Source: VRUE01 sp036271315 | GTDB taxonomy: Bacteria > Actinomycetota > Thermoleophilia > Solirubrobacterales > 70-9 | Direction of reading: 5' to 3' | NCBI GenBank assembly: GCA_036271315.1 | Contig: DATBAV010000032.1 | Location: 62,001-126,000, forward strand | Length of the DNA: 64,000 nt | Part shown: positions 1 through 8,121 of the stretch, one piece after another | How positions within the stretch are numbered: position 1 is the first letter of the stretch | Layout: the number at the start of each line of letters is the position of its first letter | The notes under the pieces: model-generated | What the model saw: only the letters and a program-made list of their open reading frames with translations | What the model was told of the DNA's origin: nothing | The model's database searches: none | Position numbers and translations under genes: made by a program

Positions 1-650
1 TCGAAGATCGCCTCGGCGACCTTCTCCGGCTTGGAGACGACCCAGCGGGTCAGGGCCCGCTCGCGCAGCTCGGTCGCCGGAAAGCCCTCGGTCGCGATGA
101 AGCCCGGCAGGACCATGCCGACGTGGACGCCGTGGGCGCGCTCCTCGGCGTAGAGCGAGTCGGTCCAGCCGATCAGGGCGAACTTGCTCGCCGAGTAGGA
201 GCCGGTGCGGGCGCGGGCGACGCGGCCGGCGGTGCTGGCTACATTGACGATCGCGCTCGGCGCCGAGGCATGCAGGAGCGGCAGCAGCGCCTCGGTGAGG
301 CGGACGACGGCGTCGAAGTTGAGCTCCATGTGGCGATGGACGTTGGCGTAGCCCTCCTCGGCGAAACCGCCGCGCCAGGAGGCCCCGGCGTTATTGACCA
401 GCAGGGTCAACCTGCCGCCGTGCTCCTCGACATGGGCGCGAATCCGGGCCGGCGCGTCTTCCTCGGTGAGATCGGCAGCGACGTAGCTCGCCGCGCAGGG
501 CAACGAGTCGGCGAGCGCACGGAGACGGTCCTCACGGCGAGCGACGAGGATCAGCTCGGCGCCGGGCTCGCGGGCCAGCCGGTGCGCGGTCGCCTCCCCG
601 ATACCGCTGGAAGCTCCGGTGATCAGAGCCGTTATTTGGCTGGAACTCAT
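1..650 (-). CDS. Short-chain dehydrogenase/reductase, truncated by the window edge
   Basis: An SDR-family oxidoreductase; the C-terminus lies beyond position 1. The start is the ATG at 650 (MSSSQITALITGASSGIGEA). The N-terminal cofactor motif TGASSGIG is present, followed by the NNAG motif and the catalytic YSASK (YxxxK), with the serine in the strand before it. Such proteins reduce or oxidise a carbonyl/hydroxyl using NAD(P)H; the substrate cannot be read from sequence. It is divergent from the M42 peptidase gene, with only about 67 bases between the two starts, so the promoters must be close together. Confidence 0.9.
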   Translation of the reverse strand, partial: MSSSQITALITGASSGIGEATAHRLAREPGAELILVARREDRLRALADSLPCAASYVAADLTEEDAPARIRAHVEEHGGRLTLLVNNAGASWRGGFAEEGYANVHRHMELNFDAVVRLTEALLPLLHASAPSAIVNVASTAGRVARARTGSYSASKFALIGWTDSLYAEERAHGVHVGMVLPGFIATEGFPATELRERALTRWVVSKPEKVAEAIF

Positions 651-717
651 GAACGTACGCTATCCGTCGCGGCGGACTGCGGACGTCTGTATGAATCGAC
701 ATACTGCCGCACCTGAG

Positions 718-1767
718 ATGAGCAAAACCCCCGGACTACTCGACAAGCTCCTTCGCACTCCAGGCCCTTCGGGCTACGAGACTCAGGCGGCCGCGGCCTG
801 GCGCGAGGGTGCCTCCTTCGCCACGGTCTCAGCCGACGGTATCGGCTCCTCAGTCGCGCGCATCGGCGACGCCTCCCCGCTGCTGGCCGTCGTCGGCCAC
901 ATCGACGAGATCGGCCTCGTCATCCGCCATATCGACGAGAAGGGCTTCCTCTGGTTCGCGGCGATAGGCGGATGGGATCCGCAGATCCTGGTCGGCCAGC
1001 GGGTCGAGGTCCAGGGCCCGAACGGCCCGGTGCTCGGAGTGGTTGGGCGCAAGCCCCTGCACCTGCTCGATGCCGATGCGCGCAAGAAGGTGGTCGAGCT
1101 CAAGTCCCTGCACATCGACATCGGCGTGGGCGATCGCGAGGAGGCCGAGGCGCTGGTTCGGGTCGGCGACCCCGTCGTGATCGCTACCGAGCCGCTCGCC
1201 CTCAGCGGCGATCGCCTCGTCTCGCGCTCGATGGACAACCGGCTCGGTGCCTACGTCGCGCTCGAGGCGCTGCGCCGCTGTCACGAGGGCGGCTCGCTGA
1301 AGGGCAGCTTCGCCGCGATCGCCGCCGTACAGGAGGAGATCGGCCTCTTCGGCGCCCGCACCTCGGCCTTCAAGGTGCAGCCCGACCTGGCCCTGGTCGT
1401 CGACGTGACCCACGCGACCGACGCCCCCGGCATCGACGAGAAGGAGCTGGGCAGCCACGCGCTCGGCTCCGGTCCCGTGATCTACCGCGGCGCAACCCTC
1501 TCACCCAAGGTCTCCGAGCTGCTCATCGACGTTGCCGAGGAAGCGGGAATCGAGCACACGGTGGGTGCCACCGGCAACTCGACCAGCACCGACGCGGACG
1601 GCGTCCAGTTCACCCGCTCGGGAATCCCGACCGGCCTCGTCTCGATCCCCCTGCGCTACATGCACTCGCCGGTCGAGATGGTCGACCTCGCCGACGTCGA
1701 GGCCACCGTCGCCCTGATCGTCGCCTTTGCCGAACGCATTGACGACAAAATTGATCTCAGCCGCTAA
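718..1767 (+). CDS. M42 family metallo-aminopeptidase (FrvX/PepA/glucanase-M type)
   Basis: A cytosolic dinuclear-metal aminopeptidase of family M42, 349 residues from the ATG at 718, a normal length for the family. Metal and catalytic motifs appear in order: GHIDEIG (His ligand), SMDNRLG (bridging Asp), VQEEIG (catalytic Glu plus ligand), VVDVTHA (Asp ligand) and HSPVE near the C-terminus (His ligand). The frame is open upstream to 619, but those residues do not resemble the family and overlap the divergent SDR start; no strong ribosome site precedes 718, and an ATG at 691 is an alternative. The stop codon lies inside a long inverted repeat shared with the convergent diguanylate cyclase gene. 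Confidence 0.92.
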   Translation: MSKTPGLLDKLLRTPGPSGYETQAAAAWREGASFATVSADGIGSSVARIGDASPLLAVVGHIDEIGLVIRHIDEKGFLWFAAIGGWDPQILVGQRVEVQGPNGPVLGVVGRKPLHLLDADARKKVVELKSLHIDIGVGDREEAEALVRVGDPVVIATEPLALSGDRLVSRSMDNRLGAYVALEALRRCHEGGSLKGSFAAIAAVQEEIGLFGARTSAFKVQPDLALVVDVTHATDAPGIDEKELGSHALGSGPVIYRGATLSPKVSELLIDVAEEAGIEHTVGATGNSTSTDADGVQFTRSGIPTGLVSIPLRYMHSPVEMVDLADVEATVALIVAFAERIDDKIDLSR

Positions 1768-1868
1768 CTGAGGCGCAGAGGTCGCCAGACAAGGACGCAG
1801 GGAGCGTGGCGTGCTCTGCACGCGAGCGACCGAGGACACCGTATGGCGCCCTCTGCGCCTCAGTTAGC
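1763..1868. repeat. Long inverted repeat between convergent gene ends
   Basis: Arms of 19 bases (GCTAACTGAGGCGCAGAGG at 1763-1781 and its exact complement at 1850-1868) continue, after one mismatch, with CGCC/GGCG. A nested perfect 6-bp hairpin (GCGTGC/GCACGC, TCT loop) sits in the middle. The stop codons of the M42 gene and of the diguanylate cyclase gene both lie in the arms. No T-run follows on either strand, so it is not a textbook intrinsic terminator, although a bidirectional transcription-end role is plausible. Confidence 0.8.
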
Positions 1869-2900
1869 AACGAACACGGCGTCGCGGCCGTTCGCCTTCG
1901 CCGAGTAGAGCGCGGCATCGGCGCGGGCGACGAGGTCGTCGGTGTCGACGGTGTCGGGCTTGGTCACGGCAGCGCCGATGCTGATCGTCACGCCAACGCC
2001 GACCGGGCGCCGCTTACGCACCGCCTGGCGCAGGCGCTCGGCGACCGCGACCGCGTCTTTCTCGCTCGCTCCCGGGAGGACGACGAGGATCTCCTCGCCG
2101 CCGATCCGGTAGATCGAGTCGCCGGCCCGCAGCACCGACCGCATCGTGTGGGCGACGTCCTGCAGGACCGCGTCGCCGGCGGCGTGGCCGAGCTGGTCGT
2201 TGACCCGCTTGAAGTGGTCGAGGTCGCAGAGCAGCAGGGCGTGGGACCGACCGCCTTTGCGGGCGTCGCAGGGGGCGCCGTCGAGCTCGGCGAGGCGCTG
2301 CTCGAGCGCGTTGCGGTTGAAGAGGCCGGTGAGGGGGTCGAGGGTCGAGCGGCGCCGGTGGGCTCGGTCGGACTCGACCAGGGCACCGGAGAGGATCACC
2401 GTGCTGAGGACGAGGGCGACGGTGGCGATGAGGGTCTGACTGTGCGCGGCGGCGCTCGCCGGGTCGACCGCGACCGTGCTGATCAGGAAGACGGCGAGGA
2501 GGTAGACCGTGCCGACGACCATGCCCCAGGGATCGAAGCGAGCGCCCAGGGTGACGGCCGGCAGCGCGAACCACATCAGCACCGGGCTGGTCGGGCCGCC
2601 GCTAGCGACCACCGCGCCGGCGAGCAACAACGGCAGCGCGCCCCAGGCGGCCGCGACCCAGAGCCAGGGCCGTTCGCTCGACTGCATGAAGCGGTCGGCG
2701 ATGGCGAAGCCGGCGAATCCCGCCGCCAGCGGCGCCAGCCAGAGCCAGCCGATCTCGGGGCCGGCGGAGGCGAGCGCCAGGGCGAGGATCGCAAAGCAGG
2801 CGGCGCGGTAGCGGCGCACGCGGTGCTCCATGTCGAGCAGGCGCTCGCGCCGGGCCTCCTTGCGGGCCGCCGCCAGTAGCTCCGGTCTTGGCATCGCCAT
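1860..2900 (-). CDS. Membrane-bound diguanylate cyclase (GGDEF domain)
   Basis: Predicted to make cyclic-di-GMP from two GTP at the membrane. From the ATG at 2900 (CAGGG about 8 bases upstream) it has about 346 residues; the open frame reaches a GTG at 2927. The N-terminal half contains a series of hydrophobic segments (about residues 25-160), with no recognised sensor domain. The C-terminal half is GGDEF: DPLTGLFNRNAL, the metal/GTP segment CDLDHFKRVND, and the active-site loop as GGEEI. RAGD lies exactly five residues before GGEEI, matching the RxxD inhibitory I-site. The Ile in place of Phe at the end of the loop is a tolerated but less common variant. The usual efp/nusB genes are not found after the aro genes; this gene occupies that place. 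Confidence 0.9.
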   Translation of the reverse strand: MAMPRPELLAAARKEARRERLLDMEHRVRRYRAACFAILALALASAGPEIGWLWLAPLAAGFAGFAIADRFMQSSERPWLWVAAAWGALPLLLAGAVVASGGPTSPVLMWFALPAVTLGARFDPWGMVVGTVYLLAVFLISTVAVDPASAAAHSQTLIATVALVLSTVILSGALVESDRAHRRRSTLDPLTGLFNRNALEQRLAELDGAPCDARKGGRSHALLLCDLDHFKRVNDQLGHAAGDAVLQDVAHTMRSVLRAGDSIYRIGGEEILVVLPGASEKDAVAVAERLRQAVRKRRPVGVGVTISIGAAVTKPDTVDTDDLVARADAALYSAKANGRDAVFVAN

Positions 2901-2968
2901 CGCGTTCACCCTGCGCTGATCGGCCACTTCAGCCGGCGCAATGAGAGTTGCAGGAGACCTGCCGGGAC

Positions 2969-4027
2969 CTAATCGACGAGCTGCATCTGCTTCGGCAGGC
3001 CGCTGAGGTTGTGGTAACCGTCAGCAGTGACGACCACCAGGTCCTCGATCCGCACACCCAGCTCCCCCGGCAGGTAGATCCCCGGCTCGATCGTCACCAC
3101 TTCGCCCGCTCCGAGCACGTCCTCGGAGCGCTGCGAGACGCGCGGCTCCTCGTGCACCTCGATGCCGACGCCGTGGCCGAGCCCGTGACCGAAGCGCTCG
3201 CCGTGGCCGGCGGCGGCGATCAGCTCGCGGGCGACGCCGTCGACGTCCTCGGCCTTGACTCCGGCCGCGACGGCCTCGAGCGAGGCTTCCTGCGCCTCCA
3301 GCACCGTCTCGTAGACGGCGCGCGCCGACTCGCCGGGCTCGCCGGTGGCGAAGGTGCGGGTTCCATCGGAGCAGTAGCCGTCCAGCTTCGCGCCCATGTC
3401 GAAGACGACCAGCTCGCCGCGGCCGATCTCGCGCTCGCCCGGCTCGGCGTGCGGCAGGGCGCCGTTGGGGCCGGCGGCGACGATGGTCGGAAAGGAGGGC
3501 TCGGCCCCCTGCTCTCGCATGCGCGCCTCGGCGGCGCGGGCGACGTCGAGCTCGCTGCGCCCGGCGAGGCCGCGCTCAAGCGAGAAGCGCCAGATCTCGT
3601 CGGCGAGCTCGGCCGCGGCGGCGATCGCCGCCAGCTCGGCCTCGTCCTTGACCCGGCGCAGTTTCTCCACCGTGCCGGTGCCGCCCTCGAGCGTGACCCC
3701 GTCGGGCAGTTTCTCCTCGAGGCGCTTCAGCGTGCGCACGGCCATGTGGTGGTCTTCGAAACCGGTCTTGCCGTGCAGGCGGGAGGCGATGCCACCGAGC
3801 CAGTCGTCGCTGACGGTGACCACGTCCCAACCCTCGACCTCAGCCTCGGCGCGCTCGGTGTAGCGGAAGTCGGTGAGGAAGACGCGCTGCTCGGCGCCGC
3901 AGATACAGGCGCCGTTGGTGCCGCCGAAGCCGGTCAGGTAGCCGACGTTGACCAGGTCGGTGACGAGGAAGCCGTCCAGCTCACGCTCGGCAACGAGGGC
4001 GGCGAGACGATCGGCGCGACTCGCCAT
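2969..4027 (-). CDS. M24 family Xaa-Pro aminopeptidase/dipeptidase
   Basis: Cytosolic dinuclear metallopeptidase of the PepP/PepQ type, 352 residues. The start is the ATG at 4027, which shares its A with the stop of aroQ (TGATG), so the two are translationally coupled; the longer open frame to 4150 only runs through aroQ. An N-terminal creatinase-like domain (about residues 1-130) precedes the pita-bread catalytic domain. The metal ligands are visible as FDMGAKLDGYCSDGTRTF (two Asp), GHGLGHGVGIEVHEEP (His), TIEPGIY (Glu) and GVRIEDLV (Glu). Xaa-Pro peptidase genes commonly end the aro operon in actinobacteria, just before efp. Confidence 0.93.
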   Translation of the reverse strand: MASRADRLAALVAERELDGFLVTDLVNVGYLTGFGGTNGACICGAEQRVFLTDFRYTERAEAEVEGWDVVTVSDDWLGGIASRLHGKTGFEDHHMAVRTLKRLEEKLPDGVTLEGGTGTVEKLRRVKDEAELAAIAAAAELADEIWRFSLERGLAGRSELDVARAAEARMREQGAEPSFPTIVAAGPNGALPHAEPGEREIGRGELVVFDMGAKLDGYCSDGTRTFATGEPGESARAVYETVLEAQEASLEAVAAGVKAEDVDGVARELIAAAGHGERFGHGLGHGVGIEVHEEPRVSQRSEDVLGAGEVVTIEPGIYLPGELGVRIEDLVVVTADGYHNLSGLPKQMQLVD

Positions 4028-4488
4028 CAGCCGGGGGGCCCGGCGCCGAGCTCGCCGGCGAGCAGCGCCAGCGCCTCGCGATAGCCATCGGGGCCCTTGC
4101 CGAAAATCTTGGTCAGAACGAGGCCGTCGAAGACCGAGAGCTTGCGCCACTCGTCGCGCCCCTCGACGTTGGAGAGGTGGACCTCGACCGCGGGCACACC
4201 GGTGACGTCGAGTGCGTCGGCGATCGCGCGGCTGTAGTGGGACCAGGCGCCGGCGTTGACTAGCGCCGCGTCGGCCAACTCAGGCACGCGGTGCAGGTAC
4301 TCGCAGAACTCCCCCTCGGAGTTGGTCTGGAAGAAGATCGCTTCCAGGTTGAACTCGCGAGCCCAGTGTTCGATCTTGCTCTCCAACTCGCGCAGCGAGA
4401 GGCCGCCGTAGACCGCCGGATCGCGGCGATCCAGGATGTTGAAGTTGACCCCGTGCAGGACGGCGACGCGGTTGTGGGACGTGGTCAT
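4027..4488 (-). CDS. aroQ: Type II 3-dehydroquinate dehydratase
   Basis: Dehydrates 3-dehydroquinate to 3-dehydroshikimate (third shikimate step). It has 153 residues, normal for the dodecameric type II enzyme. Expected active-site positions can be matched: Asn in GVNFN, RRDPAVYGG (Arg and catalytic Tyr), NAGAWSH (Asn and His), EVHLSN (Glu, His) and GRDEWRK (two Arg). It is nevertheless divergent: the usual GPNLN is GVNFN, the usual GAYTH is GAWSH, and the Q(S/T)N-H-EGE segment has Ser for His. It is followed directly by the M24 peptidase and preceded by aroKB, whose stop is immediately upstream of this start. Confidence 0.9.
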   Translation of the reverse strand: MTTSHNRVAVLHGVNFNILDRRDPAVYGGLSLRELESKIEHWAREFNLEAIFFQTNSEGEFCEYLHRVPELADAALVNAGAWSHYSRAIADALDVTGVPAVEVHLSNVEGRDEWRKLSVFDGLVLTKIFGKGPDGYREALALLAGELGAGPPG

Positions 4489-6033
4489 CTAGACAAGGCC
4501 TCCGGCACGATTCAACTCTGCCACAGCCTCTCGCACGTCGTCGTCCGCGAGCAGCTGTCCGACCCGGGGCGAGCCGGGCTCGGAGAGCAGGACGAACCCG
4601 ACTCCAGCCGCGGTCCTCTTCTTGTCGCGCTGCAAAGCGTCGACTACCTCGTCCACCGAAACGGCGGGGTCAAGCGCGATCGGCAGCTGGTATCGCCGAA
4701 GGATCGACTCGACTTCGTTGCGCAATTCAGGGGCGTCCGAGAGCCGCAGCGCCGCGAGCAGGCCGAGCCCGACCGCCTCGCCGTGCCGGTAGCGCTCGTA
4801 GTTGCTGGCGGCCTCGATCGCGTGGCCGACTGTGTGGCCGAGGTTGAGCACCGCGCGCAGGCCCGCGTCGCGCTCGTCGGCGGCGACCACCTCGCACTTG
4901 TAGAGAGCGCAGGAGAAGACAAGCTCGGCGAGCTGCTCGGGATCGAGTGCTTCGAGCATGCGGGTGCGCTCCCAGAGCTCACCGCCTGCCAACAGACCGG
5001 TCTTGAGCAGCTCGACGAACCCGGCCGCCAGCTCCGCGGGCGGCAGGCTGGCCAGCGTCGCCGTATCGACCAGTACCGCCGCCGGCAACTGATAGGCGCC
5101 GGCGTAGTTCTTGCCCTCCGGCAGGTCCACCCCGGTCTTGCCGCCGTAGGCCGAGTCGACCTGGGCGACCAGCGTGGTCGGCACCTGAACGACCGGAACG
5201 CCGCGCTGGTAGAGATGGGCGCAGAAGCCGGCCAGGTCGCCGACGACGCCGCCGCCGAGGGCGACGACGTGGTCCTCGCGCTTCATCCCCAAGCGCGCCA
5301 GCTCGCGCAGCACCCGCTCGGCCTCGGCCATCGTCTTAGTCGTCTCGCCCGGGGGCAGGTCGATGCGACCCGCGAGTGGCCCGAGTCGATCGGCGTAAAG
5401 CGGGCCGACGGACTCATCGGTCACGCAGAATCGCTGCCCCGGCAGCGGCCAGGGACCGACGCCCAGCAGGCTGGAACCGACGAAGACCGGGTACTCGCCG
5501 GAGGCGCTCGCGGCCCAGAGCATCTTCGTTGCGGCCGGCAGCTCAGTGAGAGCCACGAGCGATGGCATCGCTCGGGAGATCAGGCCGCGGTCTCCCGGCG
5601 GGATGACCGCGTCGGCCAGCGGCCCGTAGAACGGCCGCCGCTCCTCCAGCAGGCGCTCGACGTCCTCGGCGTTGCTGGCCAGCGGGCGGTCGCTGCGGGC
5701 GATCCGCCGCCAGGCCTCGCGCGCGTCGACCTGCAGCCAGACGACCACGTGGCGCCCGAGCGCCTCGCGCACCCGCTCGGAGAGCACGCTGCCGCCGCCG
5801 AGCGCGATCGCGCCGCCGTCCGCCTTCTCCAGCAGCTCCCCGACCACCTCGGCCTCGCGAGCGCGGAAGGCCTCCTCCCCGTCCTGCTCGAAAGCGCGGC
5901 TGATCGACTTGCCGAACGCCGCTTCCATCAGATCGTCGATCTCGGTCGTCCGCAGCCCAGCGTCACGGGCCGCAGCGAGCGCGGTCGACTTCCCCGCCCC
6001 CATGAAGCCGATGAAGACCAGTGCCGGCTTCAC
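4489..6033 (-). CDS. aroKB: Bifunctional shikimate kinase / 3-dehydroquinate synthase (AroK-AroB fusion)
   Basis: One 514-residue protein carries two shikimate-pathway enzymes. Residues 1 to about 165 are shikimate kinase: Walker A GFMGAGKST, shikimate-binding IDD, FRARE and GGGS. Residues from about 175 are 3-dehydroquinate synthase: the NAD-binding GGGVVGDLAGF, PTTLVAQVDSAYGGKTG, and zinc ligands in FVELLK, NLGHTVGHAIE and HGEAVGLG. The open frame extends back to 6246 but only over aroC in another frame. The GTG at 6033 is chosen because AGGAGG lies nine bases upstream; a second GTG at 6042 would abut that site. The ribosome-binding site lies inside repeat copy A, so that palindrome could affect translation of this gene. 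Confidence 0.95.
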   Translation of the reverse strand: MKPALVFIGFMGAGKSTALAAARDAGLRTTEIDDLMEAAFGKSISRAFEQDGEEAFRAREAEVVGELLEKADGGAIALGGGSVLSERVREALGRHVVVWLQVDAREAWRRIARSDRPLASNAEDVERLLEERRPFYGPLADAVIPPGDRGLISRAMPSLVALTELPAATKMLWAASASGEYPVFVGSSLLGVGPWPLPGQRFCVTDESVGPLYADRLGPLAGRIDLPPGETTKTMAEAERVLRELARLGMKREDHVVALGGGVVGDLAGFCAHLYQRGVPVVQVPTTLVAQVDSAYGGKTGVDLPEGKNYAGAYQLPAAVLVDTATLASLPPAELAAGFVELLKTGLLAGGELWERTRMLEALDPEQLAELVFSCALYKCEVVAADERDAGLRAVLNLGHTVGHAIEAASNYERYRHGEAVGLGLLAALRLSDAPELRNEVESILRRYQLPIALDPAVSVDEVVDALQRDKKRTAAGVGFVLLSEPGSPRVGQLLADDDVREAVAELNRAGGLV

Positions 6034-6034
6034 C

Positions 6035-6085
6035 GGATGCACCCTCCTTTGACCACCTCTGAGGGGGTAAAGGGAGGGTTCATCC
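6035..6085. repeat. Dispersed palindromic element, copy A
   Basis: A 51-base imperfect palindrome with core CCCTCCTTTGACCACCTC then TGAGGGGGTAAAGGGAGGG. The outer stem pairs GGATG with CATCC. It contains the aroC stop codon and the ribosome-binding site of aroKB (AAAGGAGG on the minus strand). Copies B (14645-14697) and C (41453-41501) share the core while their outer stems differ but remain self-complementary. Confidence 0.8.
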
Positions 6086-7246
6086 GCGAAAATCGATGCG
6101 CTTCTTGTAGGCGTCGACCGCGGCGAGGACGTCGTCGATGTGATCGCCGCCGAACTTCTCGCGGTAGGTGCGAGCGAGGACGAGGCAGACCATCGCCTCG
6201 CCGACCACGGCGGCGGCCGGCACGACGGTCGAGTCGGTGCGCTCACGCAGCGCCTGGGCCGGCGCCTTGGTCTCGGTGTCGACCGAGCGCAGCGGCTTAG
6301 TCAGGGTCGAGATCGGCTTGATCGCGGCCCGCACCGAGAGTGGCTTACCGTTGGTCATGCCCCCCTCCAATCCACCGGCGTGGTTCGTTTCGCGGAAATA
6401 GCCCTGTGCCTCCGACCAGAAGATCTCGTCATGGGCCTCCGAGCCGGGGCGGCCGGCGACGTCCCAGGCTTCGCCGATCGAGACTCCCTTGACCGACTGG
6501 ATCGAGGCGACGGCGCCGGCCAGGCGGCCGTCGAGACGGTCTTCCCAGGAGATGTGCGAGCCGAGGCCCGGGACGAGCCCGAAGGCGCGCACCTCGAAGG
6601 TGCCGCCGAGACTCTCGTTGGCCTTGCGCAGGCGGTTAATCTCGGCGACCATCGCCGCGCTGGCCTCGGCGTCGAGGCAGCGCACCGGATCCTCGTCGAC
6701 GCCGGCGAAATCGTCGGGACCGAGATCGTCGCGCTCGGGCGCCTTGATCGAGGCAATCTGGGTGACATGGCTGTGCACGCTGACGCCGAGCGCGGTGAGG
6801 AAGCCGCGGGCGATCGAGCCGGCGGCGACCCGGGCAGCCGTCTCGCGCGCGCTGGCGCGCTCGAGCACGTTGCGGATGTCATCGTGGCCGTACTTCTGGG
6901 CGCCGACCAGATCGGCGTGGCCCGGGCGCGGCAGGTGGACCTCGTCGACTTCGGCGTCGACCGGCCACGGGTTCATCCGCTCCTCCCAGTTGGCGTAGTC
7001 GCGATTCGCGACCAGGACGGCGATCGGACTGCCGAGCGTGCGGCCGTGGCGCACGCCCGAGCGCACCTCGACCGTGTCGGTCTCGATTTTCATCCGGCCG
7101 CCGCGCCCGTGACCGAGCTGGCGCCGGGCCATGTCGGCGTCGAGCGCCTCGCGGTCTAGCTCGAGCCCGGCCGGCATGCCCTCGACGATCGCCACAAGAC
7201 CCGGCCCATGCGACTCGCCCGCCGTCGTAAATCGAAACGTTCCCAT
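6080..7246 (-). CDS. aroC: Chorismate synthase
   Basis: Catalyses the last common aromatic-pathway step, 5-enolpyruvylshikimate 3-phosphate to chorismate, using reduced FMN. It has 388 residues, the usual length. Family signatures are GESHGPGLVAIVEGMPAG at the N-terminus, GRGGRMKIE, SGVRHGRTLGSPIA, RPGHADLVGAQKY, the RASARETAARVAAG segment, GGLEGGMTNG and DSTVVPAAAVVGEAM. It starts at an ATG 80 bases downstream of the aroE stop; this gap holds a TATAGC hexamer (7259-7264 on the minus strand) close to the start, a possible -10 for an internal promoter, but no convincing -35 goes with it. Confidence 0.97.
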   Translation of the reverse strand: MGTFRFTTAGESHGPGLVAIVEGMPAGLELDREALDADMARRQLGHGRGGRMKIETDTVEVRSGVRHGRTLGSPIAVLVANRDYANWEERMNPWPVDAEVDEVHLPRPGHADLVGAQKYGHDDIRNVLERASARETAARVAAGSIARGFLTALGVSVHSHVTQIASIKAPERDDLGPDDFAGVDEDPVRCLDAEASAAMVAEINRLRKANESLGGTFEVRAFGLVPGLGSHISWEDRLDGRLAGAVASIQSVKGVSIGEAWDVAGRPGSEAHDEIFWSEAQGYFRETNHAGGLEGGMTNGKPLSVRAAIKPISTLTKPLRSVDTETKAPAQALRERTDSTVVPAAAVVGEAMVCLVLARTYREKFGGDHIDDVLAAVDAYKKRIDFRG

Positions 7247-7327
7247 ACCACGAGCAAGGCTATAGACGGCAGACGGCGCTCGCTCTTAGCTTCAAACCTG
7301 CCAGCAATTAGAAACAGTCACGGACCA

Positions 7328-8119
7328 TTAGGCACGGGCGGCGGCGCGCATCGTGTCGAGCGGCGCCGGGCGACCGATCCAGGTTTCGAGCGAGAGAGCG
7401 CCCTGCTGGACGAGGATCTCGATGCCGTCGACCGTGGTTGTGCCGGCCGCCGTGGCGGCGCGCAGCAGGGCCGTCGGCTCGCCTCCGTAGACCATGTCGA
7501 CCACGGTCTGACTCGGCGTGAACGCGTCGGCGACGAGCGGCAACTCGACAAAGGGGTCCTCGCCGCCGAGGCCAACCGCGGTCGTATTGACGATCAGCTC
7601 GTAGGCGGCCTGGTCGGGCGCCTCGACGGTCGCGCCGCCTAGTTCCTCGCAGAGGTGCTGGGAGCGCAGCTCGGTGCGGTTCCACACCTCCACCTCGGCG
7701 CCCTCGCGCAGGAGGGCCCAGACGATCGCCCGGGCAGCGCCACCCGCTCCGAGCACCAGCGCGCGCCTGTCGGTCGGCGAACCCGGGAGCGAGCGGAGGA
7801 AACCCTCGGCGTCGGTGTTCTCGGCCCGAACCTCGCCGTCGGCGAAGACCAGCGTGTTGGCGGCGCCGATCTCGCGAGCGGTCTCCGAGAGCTCGTCGGC
7901 CAGCGAGAGCGCGGCGCCCTTGTGCGGGACCGTGACGTTGGCGCCGGCGAAGCCCTCGCCGGGCATCGCCCGCACCCGTGCCTCGAAGGCGTCGGGAGCG
8001 ACCTCGATCGCCTCATAGCTCCACCCTTCGCCCAGCCCCAGCTCGGCGAGCGCGGCGCTGTGCATCGCCGGCGAGCGCGAGTGTCCGACCGGGTAGCCGA
8101 GGACGGCGAGCCGCGGCAC
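7328..8119 (-). CDS. aroE: Shikimate dehydrogenase
   Basis: NADP-dependent reduction of 3-dehydroshikimate to shikimate. It has 263 residues. The shikimate-binding GYPVGHSRSPAMH is at the N-terminus, the catalytic Lys/Asp pair appears in NVTVPHKGAAL and NTDAEGF, and the nucleotide-binding GAGGAARA is followed by VWNRTE, the NRT type seen with NADP preference. It starts three bases after the mltG stop, so it is coupled to mltG, and it is followed by aroC. Confidence 0.95.
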   Translation of the reverse strand: MPRLAVLGYPVGHSRSPAMHSAALAELGLGEGWSYEAIEVAPDAFEARVRAMPGEGFAGANVTVPHKGAALSLADELSETAREIGAANTLVFADGEVRAENTDAEGFLRSLPGSPTDRRALVLGAGGAARAIVWALLREGAEVEVWNRTELRSQHLCEELGGATVEAPDQAAYELIVNTTAVGLGGEDPFVELPLVADAFTPSQTVVDMVYGGEPTALLRAATAAGTTTVDGIEILVQQGALSLETWIGRPAPLDTMRAAARA

Positions 8120-8121
8120 CG

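Noticed and set aside
783..1458. Long antisense frames opposite the M42 peptidase and similar frames opposite most genes
   Set aside because: They are Arg/Ala/Pro-rich translations of high-G+C genes in other frames, without ribosome sites or family motifs.
6042..6246. N-terminal extension of the AroK-AroB frame
   Set aside because: It overlaps aroC in another frame, has Ser/Arg-rich composition and precedes a good ribosome site at the GTG of 6033.
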